Positions 57,811 to 64,000 of a stretch of DNA of 64,000 nucleotides are shown here, piece after piece; the first letter of the stretch is position 1; each line of letters starts with the position of its first letter. Position numbers and translations under genes: made by a program. The stretch is taken from the NCBI GenBank assembly GCA_963764505.1, contig CAVXSP010000001.1, positions 1,426,001 to 1,490,000 on the forward strand, read 5' to 3'. The stretch comes from CAVXSP01 sp963764505. GTDB lineage: Bacteria; Acidobacteriota; Vicinamibacteria; Vicinamibacterales; SCN-69-37. The notes under the pieces are model-generated. The model worked only from the letters and a program-made list of their open reading frames with translations. It did no database searches and was not told where the DNA came from.

Positions 57811-58944
57811 ATGGCAGCAGGCGAGAGGAAGATTCGCGTTGGCATCGTCGGGCTCGGGTTCGGCGCCGAGTTCATTCCCATCTATCAGAGGCATCCGAGC
57901 GCCGAGATGTATGCCATCTGCCGGCGCAACCGCGCCGAGCTGAATGCGTGCGGGGACCGGTTCGGCATCCGGACGCGCTACACGAGCTTCGAGGAGCTGC
58001 TGCGCGATCCCGACGTCGACGCCGTGCACATCAATTCTCCGATTGCCGATCACGCGCCCCAGTCGATTGCGGCGCTCGAAGCGGGGAAGCACGTCGCGAG
58101 CACCGTGCCCGCGGCGACGACCATCGACGAGTGCCGGCAAATCGTGGATGCGCAGCGGCGCAGCGGACTCGTCTACACGATGATGGAGACGGTCGTCTAC
58201 AGCCGCGAGTACCTGTTCGTGAAGGAGCTGTACGATCGGGGCGAGCTGGGCCGGATTCAGTTCCTGCGCGGGAGCCATCAGCAGGATATGGCGGGCTGGC
58301 CGTCCTACTGGGAAGGGTTCCCGCCGATGCACTACGCGACGCACTGCGTCAGCCCCTGCCTCGCGCTGCTCGGCCACCTGGCCGAGCACGTCGTCTGCCA
58401 CGGATCGGGCCGGATCGACGAGGCGCTCATCGCGAAGTACGGCAGCCCGTTCGCGATCGAGACGGCCACGTTCAAGCTGCGCGACTCCGACGTCTGCGCC
58501 GAGGTGACGCGGAGTCTGTTCGACACGGCGCGGCAGTACCGCGAGAGCTTCGACGCGTACGGCTCCAAGAAATCGTTCGAGTGGCAGCAGGTCGAGGGCG
58601 AGTTGCCGGTGGTCCACACGCGGAGCACCGTGGCCCATCCGCTTTCAGAAGCGGAGATTCCGCGGCGCGTGCCGGTGCCCGACTACGCCCACCTGCTGCC
58701 CGGGCCCATTCAGCGATTCACGCAGCCGTCGGCCATCCAGGACGCCGAGCATCTGTCGTTCCTGCAGGGCGGCGGACACGGCGGCTCGCACCCGCATCTG
58801 GTGCACAACTTTCTGATGGCGTGCCTCGGCGAGCGGCCGCCGCTCCCAGACGCCGAGACGTCGGTCAACTGGACGATGGTCGGCATCTGCGCGCACGAAT
58901 CGGCGCTCCGAGGCGGGGAGAAGATCGTGATCCCGCGATTCTGA
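57811..58944 (+). CDS. Gfo/Idh/MocA-family oxidoreductase
   Basis: A 377-residue NAD(P)-dependent enzyme: RVGIVGLGFGAEFIPIYQRH (Rossmann glycine motif), DVDAVHINSPIADHAPQSIA, AALEAGKHVASTVPAATTID (EKP-like lysine) and TMMETVVYSREYLFVKELYD. The C-terminal half is the beta-sheet domain (SYWEGFPPMHYATHCVSPCL). It oxidises or reduces a sugar or cyclitol. TAAACT lies upstream, with GGAGGGGTGA before ATG. It is convergent with the ADOP gene that follows. Confidence 0.88.
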   Translation: MAAGERKIRVGIVGLGFGAEFIPIYQRHPSAEMYAICRRNRAELNACGDRFGIRTRYTSFEELLRDPDVDAVHINSPIADHAPQSIAALEAGKHVASTVPAATTIDECRQIVDAQRRSGLVYTMMETVVYSREYLFVKELYDRGELGRIQFLRGSHQQDMAGWPSYWEGFPPMHYATHCVSPCLALLGHLAEHVVCHGSGRIDEALIAKYGSPFAIETATFKLRDSDVCAEVTRSLFDTARQYRESFDAYGSKKSFEWQQVEGELPVVHTRSTVAHPLSEAEIPRRVPVPDYAHLLPGPIQRFTQPSAIQDAEHLSFLQGGGHGGSHPHLVHNFLMACLGERPPLPDAETSVNWTMVGICAHESALRGGEKIVIPRF

Positions 58945-58962
58945 GCCCGGAATCCAGAGCCC

Positions 58963-61617
58963 TTATTCCGCCCTCAGCGCCGCGATCGGATCGACCCGCA
59001 TCGCCCGCCGCGCGGGCACGTAGCACGCGGCGATCGCCACGGCCGCGAGCACGGCCGACACGGCCGTGAACGTGGCCGGATCGAGGGGCGTCAGGTCGAA
59101 CAGCAGCGTCGAGAGCGACCGCGTCACCAGCGCGGCGCCGGCCAGGCCGACGCCGATGCCGATGGCCGCCACCAGGCATCCCTGTCCAAGGACCAGCCGG
59201 AGCACGCCGCGCCGCGGCGCCCCGAGCGCGAGGCGGATGCCGATCTCGCGCGTGCACTGACTGACGGCGTACGACAGCACGCCGTAGATGCCCACCGACG
59301 CGAGCACCAGGGCGATGCACGCGAACACGCCGACGAGCGTCGCGTAGAAGCGTGGACCCGCGACAGAGTCCGACAGCCGCTGCTCCATCGTCGCCATGTT
59401 GTCGACGATGAGCTGCGGATCGAGCTGGCGGACCAGTCCACGCACGCTGGTCGCGAGTGGGAGCGGCGACTGCGCCGTCCGCACCGTGAAGAACACGTCG
59501 CGCAGCCCGCGCGGCATGACGGTCGTCGCCTGGCGGTAGTCGACGTACAGCTCGGGGAACGGCTCGGCGGTCAGGCCGGCGTGGCGCACGTCATTGACCA
59601 CGCCCACGATCTCCCATGGAGCGGGGCCGTTGAAATTGAGGCGCTCGCCGACCGCGCGTCCGCCGAGATACTTCCGCGCGAAGCTCTGGTTGACGAGGAC
59701 TTCCTGCGGCGGATTCGCGCCGTCCTCGGCCCGCACGGCCCTGCCCTCCACCAGCCGGATACCCATCGTCGTCGGATAGTCCGCGCTGATGACGCGCACG
59801 TCGGCGATCGTGAAGTCCTCGGGACGGGTGGGCTCCGGGCGCCCGAAGATCCGCAGCCCGATGCGGATGATTCCCTGCTGAAGCGGCAGCGTGTTGGAGA
59901 TGGCCGCGGCGCGGACCCCGGGAAGGGCGCGAAGGCGGTCGAGCATCTGGCGGTAGAAGGCCTCACGCTGCGCCGTCTCGTATCTTGCCTGTGGCAGCGA
60001 GACCTGGAACGCGAGCACGTTCGTCGGGTCGTATCCGGGATTGACGTTCGACAGCTTGAGGAAGCTGTTGATCAGCAGACCGGCGCCGACGAGCAGGACC
60101 ATCGCCAGGGCGATCTCCACGATCGCGAGCACGCTGCGTGTCCGGTTCCGTCCGAGGAGGCTGAGTCCGGACGCCTGATACGCGGCGCCCTGCTTGATGG
60201 CGTGCATCTCGTCGGCGCGGGCCAGGCGCAGCGCCGGCACCACGCCGAACAGGATCCCGGTCACGACGGCGATGCCGATCGTGAACGCGAAGAACGGCAG
60301 ATCCAGGTGGAGCTGGTCGAGCCGTGGAATGTCCGCCGGGCCGGCGCCGCGGAGGGTGCGCTCGGCGCCCCAGGCGAGCGCCGCACCGAGCGCGCTGCCG
60401 ATGAACGCGAGCACGAGGCTCTCGGTCAGCGTCTGGCGGATCAGCCGGCCGCGGCTCGCCCCGAGCGCGGCGCGCACGGCGATCTCCTGCCGGCGGCCCG
60501 CGGCGCGCGCGAGCAGCAGGTTGGCTACGTTCGCGCACGCGATGAGCAGGACGAATCCGACCGAGACGACGAGGACGATCAGCGCCGGCCGGACGGGCCG
60601 CACCAGCTCGTCCTTGAGCGGGCTCAGCTCCACCGTGGCCGCGCCGGGCCCGCCGAACAGGCCGTCCCGCGGCAGGTCGCCGCGACCGGGGCCCCCGCGC
60701 CTGACCGGCACGTCACCGCCGCGCATCCCCGGTTCGGGGCCTCCGCGCACGACTCGGCCGCCGCCGGGCTCGATCGCGACGGGGCCCGCACCGCCGCGGC
60801 CCACCGGCGCGCCCGATCCGCGAGCGCGCCCGAAGTCCTGCGCGTCGGCGCGCGCCTCCTCCTCGCGAAGCTGGCGGAAGACGACGTTCGCCTCCGACTG
60901 GGCCGCCGTCATCGCCACGCCGGCCTTCACGCGCGCGATCACCTGAACGAGCTGGACCATCCGCTCGCCGGGCGTGCGGACCGGCGGCGTCAGGACGAAC
61001 GGCACCCAGACCTCGGTCCCGGCGTCCGGGAACTCGAATCCGCGCGGCATCACGCCGACGACCGAATAGCCGCGGTCGTCGAGGAGCAGCGTGCGGGCGA
61101 GGATGTCCGGGTCCGCCGCGAAGTACTTCTGCCACGCCGTGAAGCTGAGGACGACTTCGGCGTCCGCGCCGGGCCGCTCCTCGCCGGGCTCGAACGTGCG
61201 CCCCTTCAGCGGCGCGACGCCAAGGAGCGGAAACAGGGCCGGCGACACGCGCGCCGCCGCGAGCCGCACCGGCTCCTCGCGTCCGGCCATCGTCATCGCC
61301 GCCGGACCGTAGGCCGCCATCTGGGAAAGCGTCCGCGATCGGGACCGCCAGGCCTGCAGATCGTCGGTCGACAGGGCGGCCAGACGGCCCGGCAGCCCGC
61401 CAGATGCGGCGCTCGCCGGTCGATGCTGGACGATGCGCACGATCCGGTCGCCGCCCGGGTACGGGAGAGGCCGGAGCAGCACCGTGTTCACGACGCTGAA
61501 GATCGCCGTGTTCGCGCCCGCGCCGAGGGCGAGGGTGACGACGGCGACGGCGAAGAACCCGGGGCGCTTCACGAGCGTGCGCATCGCGTACCGCACGTCG
61601 AGCCACACCGTATCCAT
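58963..61617 (-). CDS. ADOP/MacB-like ABC permease with Gly/Arg-rich insert
   Basis: An 884-residue permease: DVRYAMRTLVKRPGFFAVAV, TLALGAGANTAIFSVVNTVL (helix 1), MacB-like periplasmic domain, FtsX helices (ALIVLVVSVGFVLLIACANV) and IGIRLALGAPRRGVLRLVL near the end with YVPARRAMRVDPIAALRAE. Residues about 263-327 form a glycine/arginine/proline-rich, probably disordered insert in the first periplasmic domain, which the other copies lack. No PadR gene adjoins it. It appears intact. Confidence 0.9.
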   Translation of the reverse strand: MDTVWLDVRYAMRTLVKRPGFFAVAVVTLALGAGANTAIFSVVNTVLLRPLPYPGGDRIVRIVQHRPASAASGGLPGRLAALSTDDLQAWRSRSRTLSQMAAYGPAAMTMAGREEPVRLAAARVSPALFPLLGVAPLKGRTFEPGEERPGADAEVVLSFTAWQKYFAADPDILARTLLLDDRGYSVVGVMPRGFEFPDAGTEVWVPFVLTPPVRTPGERMVQLVQVIARVKAGVAMTAAQSEANVVFRQLREEEARADAQDFGRARGSGAPVGRGGAGPVAIEPGGGRVVRGGPEPGMRGGDVPVRRGGPGRGDLPRDGLFGGPGAATVELSPLKDELVRPVRPALIVLVVSVGFVLLIACANVANLLLARAAGRRQEIAVRAALGASRGRLIRQTLTESLVLAFIGSALGAALAWGAERTLRGAGPADIPRLDQLHLDLPFFAFTIGIAVVTGILFGVVPALRLARADEMHAIKQGAAYQASGLSLLGRNRTRSVLAIVEIALAMVLLVGAGLLINSFLKLSNVNPGYDPTNVLAFQVSLPQARYETAQREAFYRQMLDRLRALPGVRAAAISNTLPLQQGIIRIGLRIFGRPEPTRPEDFTIADVRVISADYPTTMGIRLVEGRAVRAEDGANPPQEVLVNQSFARKYLGGRAVGERLNFNGPAPWEIVGVVNDVRHAGLTAEPFPELYVDYRQATTVMPRGLRDVFFTVRTAQSPLPLATSVRGLVRQLDPQLIVDNMATMEQRLSDSVAGPRFYATLVGVFACIALVLASVGIYGVLSYAVSQCTREIGIRLALGAPRRGVLRLVLGQGCLVAAIGIGVGLAGAALVTRSLSTLLFDLTPLDPATFTAVSAVLAAVAIAACYVPARRAMRVDPIAALRAE

Positions 61618-61688
61618 GGGGACATCCTCTCGTCGACGGATCTTAGACGCGCCGTCCGAGCCCGCGGTTGTGTATCTTCTTGATCGCC

Positions 61689-62702
61689 ATGAACGCTGTT
61701 CCCCGTATCCTCGCGGTCGCCCTCGTCTCACTCCCGGTGCTGGCGAGCGGCTCGTTCCCCCTGGGTCGCATGCTGGTCACGCCCGCGTTGGCGCAGCAGG
61801 CCCCGCCGCCGGTCTGGCAATGGGATTTCCCGCAGATTCAGGCGACCGCGAACCGCGTGCGCGCCGGCCGGGACCTCACGCCGAAGCCGTGGCCGAACGG
61901 ACGACGGGTCGCCGTCGCCCTGTCGTTCGACTTCGACGCCGAGACGCTGTTCCTGCGGTCGGGTCAGCTCTCGCCGCAGCCGCAGTCGCGCGGCGAGTAC
62001 GGCGCACGCACGGCGATGCCGCGCATCCTCCAGCTCCTGGACAGGCAGAGGGTGCCGGCCAGCTTCTTCATTCCGGCCGTGAGCGCGCAGCTCCATCCGG
62101 ACACGGTCGACGCGATCCTGCGCTCGCCGCTCGAGCACGAGATCGGTGTGCACGGCTGGGTGCACGAGGTGCTCAGCAATCTGACCGGACCCGAGGAGCG
62201 CGACCTCACGAAGCGGGCCGTCGACTTCTGGACGCAGCGCCTGGGCCGCCAGCCCGTCGGGATCCGCTGCCCGTCCTGGGACTTCACCAAGGACACGCTG
62301 CCGCTGATCCAGCAGTTCGGCTTCCTCTACGACTCGAGCCTCATGGCCGACGATCGTCCCTACGAGATCGTCGCCGACGGCGCCCCCACCGGCATCGTCG
62401 AGCTGCCCGTGGAATGGACGCTCGACGACTTCGCCTACTACAGCTACGACCGTCCCACGTTCGCCTACTACCGGATGAGCGACAGCGACGTGTTCGAGGT
62501 CTACAAGGGCGAGTTCGACAGGGCGTACGAGGAAGGCACGATGTTCCTGCTCACGATGCACCCGCAGATCACGGGCCATCGCTCGCGCATCGGCGTGCTG
62601 GAACGGCTCATCGCCTACATGAAGTCGAAGCCCGGCGTGTGGTTCGCCACGCACGAGCAGGTCGCCCGCGCGGCGAGCGCCAGGCTGGCCCGGCGGAACT
62701 GA
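61689..62702 (+). CDS. Secreted polysaccharide deacetylase (NodB-like)
   Basis: A 337-residue exported protein: VAVALSFDFDAETLFLRSGQ (NodB motif 1, metal Asp), EIGVHGWVHEVLSNLTGPEE (HxxxH motif 2), GIRCPSWDFTKDTLPLIQQF (Arg motif) and FLLTMHPQITGHRSRI (last His). It should remove N-acetyl groups from chitin, peptidoglycan or a capsule. A weak TATCTT box lies 10 nt before ATG 61689. It is divergent from the ADOP gene. Confidence 0.88.
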   Translation: MNAVPRILAVALVSLPVLASGSFPLGRMLVTPALAQQAPPPVWQWDFPQIQATANRVRAGRDLTPKPWPNGRRVAVALSFDFDAETLFLRSGQLSPQPQSRGEYGARTAMPRILQLLDRQRVPASFFIPAVSAQLHPDTVDAILRSPLEHEIGVHGWVHEVLSNLTGPEERDLTKRAVDFWTQRLGRQPVGIRCPSWDFTKDTLPLIQQFGFLYDSSLMADDRPYEIVADGAPTGIVELPVEWTLDDFAYYSYDRPTFAYYRMSDSDVFEVYKGEFDRAYEEGTMFLLTMHPQITGHRSRIGVLERLIAYMKSKPGVWFATHEQVARAASARLARRN

Positions 62703-62741
62703 CGAACCGCCGATCGCCCGCCACCGAGCGGACGGCGCGGC

Positions 62742-62927
62742 TCAGCAGTCCACGCAGCGGATCTCGTCGAAGATCTCCGCGTGCCGGTCGGGATTCTCCC
62801 GCGCGTAGTTGACGAGGCACCGGATCGCCTTCGCGATGTCCGGCAGGCCGTGCCGCTTGGCGACGTCTTCGAGGAACTTCACCTTGTCCGATTCGAGCTC
62901 GACCGGGTAGCTCTGCGCGTCCTTCAT
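62742..62927 (-). CDS. Small hypothetical protein (61 aa)
   Basis: MKDAQSYPVELESDKVKFLE, DVAKRHGLPDIAKAIRCLVN and YARENPDRHAEIFDEIRCVD. The short strand followed by two helices resembles ribbon-helix-helix proteins, but this is not certain. It lies 3 nt after the upstream membrane protein gene, so the two are coupled. Confidence 0.6.
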   Translation of the reverse strand: MKDAQSYPVELESDKVKFLEDVAKRHGLPDIAKAIRCLVNYARENPDRHAEIFDEIRCVDC

Positions 62928-62930
62928 CAA

Positions 62931-64000
62931 TCACCTTCCGTGCGTCGGGTTCACCTGGAACAGCTTATCGCCGGAATCCTCGAACACGATCGAGGCGCCC
63001 TGGCCGCGCAGCCACCCCGTCAAGGCCTGGCCTCGTCCATCCATGAACGCGCCTTCGTGGACCAGCACGTGGGTCACGCCGTACTCCGCGAGCAGGGATG
63101 CCGCCTCCGGCGGATCCTCGGTGGCGCGCATGAGAAGCTCGGCGACGCGGAAGTAGCGCTCCGGCCAGAAGCCGGAATAGCCGTTCACGATCGGACGCCG
63201 ATGATACCCGGCGTAGAACGTCGCGCGAATGTCCATGGCCGGATCGCCAATCGGCAGCTCGAGCAGGACGGCGTCGCCAGGGAGACGACGGACGACGTCG
63301 TAGACCGGAGGCCGGCCGCGGGTGACGCTCAGCGACCGCGTGGGGCGCAGGCCGTGCGTGACCACCGGCTGGTTGAGGGGAAGGGGCACCATCAGGCTCT
63401 CGACGAGCATGGCGGCCATGCCGGCGAGCACGATCCCGTTGCCGGCGCGCAAGAAGCGGCCGCGCGCGGCGCCGAGCAGCCAGGCCGCGCCGAAGCCGGC
63501 CAGCGCCGCCGTGAAGAGCGCGACGATCATGAGGAATCGCGCGGGCACGCGCAGGCCGTCGTAGCCCGGCACGTGATCGAGGAGGAAGGCGTATGGGCCG
63601 ATACCGAGCCGATGGCCGGCGGCTTCAATCCGCGGACCGAGCGCGAGCAGCGCCGCTGCGACGACAGCCAGGGCGCTGAAGCCGGCGCCCGTCGGCGCTT
63701 CGTCGCGATTCCGGCGTGGGAGGACGGACGAACAGACGACGAGCGCGAGCAGGGCCGCTCCGGCAGTCTCGAGCAGCGCGTCCGACCCGCGCACCACCGT
63801 CATCCCGCCCAGGAACGGCATCGTCATGCGCCCGTCGGCGAAGAGCGCCAAGAGCATGGTCGAAGCGATGATCGCCACGCCGGCGAGCGCGGCGGCGAAG
63901 AGCCGGGCTTCGATCGGGACGCGCGCCCAGTCCACGTCCACCGTCCGGCGCCGGACGGTCCACACCAGGCCAGCGGCGGCGAAGGCGAGAATCGCCACGC
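62931..64000 (-). CDS. Polytopic membrane protein, C-terminal part
   Basis: At least 355 residues with about six helices in view (AAALAGVAIIASTMLLALFA, GFSALAVVAAALLALGPRI, FLMIVALFTAALAGFGAAWL, GIVLAGMAAMLVESLMVPLP) and a soluble C-terminal domain (VYDVVRRLPGDAVLLELPIG, GVTHVLVHEGAFMD). The motif GPYAFLLDHVPGYDGLRVPA is typical of GT-C-like/YfhO-like membrane proteins of unknown function. The 5' end lies beyond the window. Confidence 0.6.
   Translation of the reverse strand, partial: VAILAFAAAGLVWTVRRRTVDVDWARVPIEARLFAAALAGVAIIASTMLLALFADGRMTMPFLGGMTVVRGSDALLETAGAALLALVVCSSVLPRRNRDEAPTGAGFSALAVVAAALLALGPRIEAAGHRLGIGPYAFLLDHVPGYDGLRVPARFLMIVALFTAALAGFGAAWLLGAARGRFLRAGNGIVLAGMAAMLVESLMVPLPLNQPVVTHGLRPTRSLSVTRGRPPVYDVVRRLPGDAVLLELPIGDPAMDIRATFYAGYHRRPIVNGYSGFWPERYFRVAELLMRATEDPPEAASLLAEYGVTHVLVHEGAFMDGRGQALTGWLRGQGASIVFEDSGDKLFQVNPTHGR

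Noticed and set aside
59581..61683. 700-codon plus frame across the last ADOP gene
   Set aside because: Antisense shadow; the minus-strand permease explains the region.

Overview
The window reads as a high-GC soil or sediment bacterium, most likely an Acidobacteriota of the Vicinamibacteria type. This is inferred from gene content, not from a marker gene. The evidence is six copies or relics of the large MacB/FtsX-like permease type ('ADOP'), three PadR regulators, two proteins of the acidobacterial VWFA-related type, carboxypeptidase-regulatory-like secreted proteins, and a LigD/Ku pair. One tRNA (His) is present; no rRNA, CRISPR array or intact transposase was found.

Layout. 1-3.6 kb: start of a PadR gene, a nucleotidyltransferase relic, an intact nucleotidyltransferase pair, a 122-bp hairpin and an ADOP permease with an internal deletion. 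3.7-16.2 kb: mostly intact housekeeping and secreted genes (GH18 protein, sugar isomerase, DUF1328, DUF411-LigD divergent from a frameshifted Ku, ExeA-like ATPase, amidohydrolase, PilZ-like, SLOG-like protein coupled to MurJ). 16.4-28.2 kb: an eroded stretch with many frameshifted, truncated or fragmentary genes among a few intact ones (nucleotidyltransferase pair 2, GH16 lipoprotein, SRPBCC-like, GNAT, GT1 glycosyltransferase, CsbD, DUF3309-like). 28.9-34.8 kb: Zn-ribbon protein, an operon of sigma factor, anti-sigma-like protein and polymer-forming/RDD protein, a secreted protein, a LuxR-like HTH and a Tat-exported isomerase.

35.05-41.43 kb is a probable decayed genomic island. A 25-bp piece of the tRNA-His 3' end recurs as a direct repeat 6.4 kb away. 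Between the copies lie a broken tyrosine recombinase next to the tRNA, a RelB/RelE-type pair behind a perfect 20-bp palindrome, and two PadR-ADOP units, one intact and one decayed. 41.5-64 kb: beta-barrel protein, FnIII-like lipoprotein, a translationally coupled ROK-GlcD-GlcE-GlcF operon (glycolate oxidation), two VWFA-type proteins, a cytochrome c/PQQ dehydrogenase, two intact ADOP permeases, a VapBC pair, a Gfo/Idh/MocA oxidoreductase, a polysaccharide deacetylase and a membrane protein running off the window.

Several genes start 5-8 nt after a TAnAcT-like -10 box with no Shine-Dalgarno, which suggests leaderless transcripts are common here. The frameshifts could be real decay or assembly indels. 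The clustering at 16-28 kb and the presence of long deletions favour real decay there; the single extra C in Ku is the one most worth resequencing.
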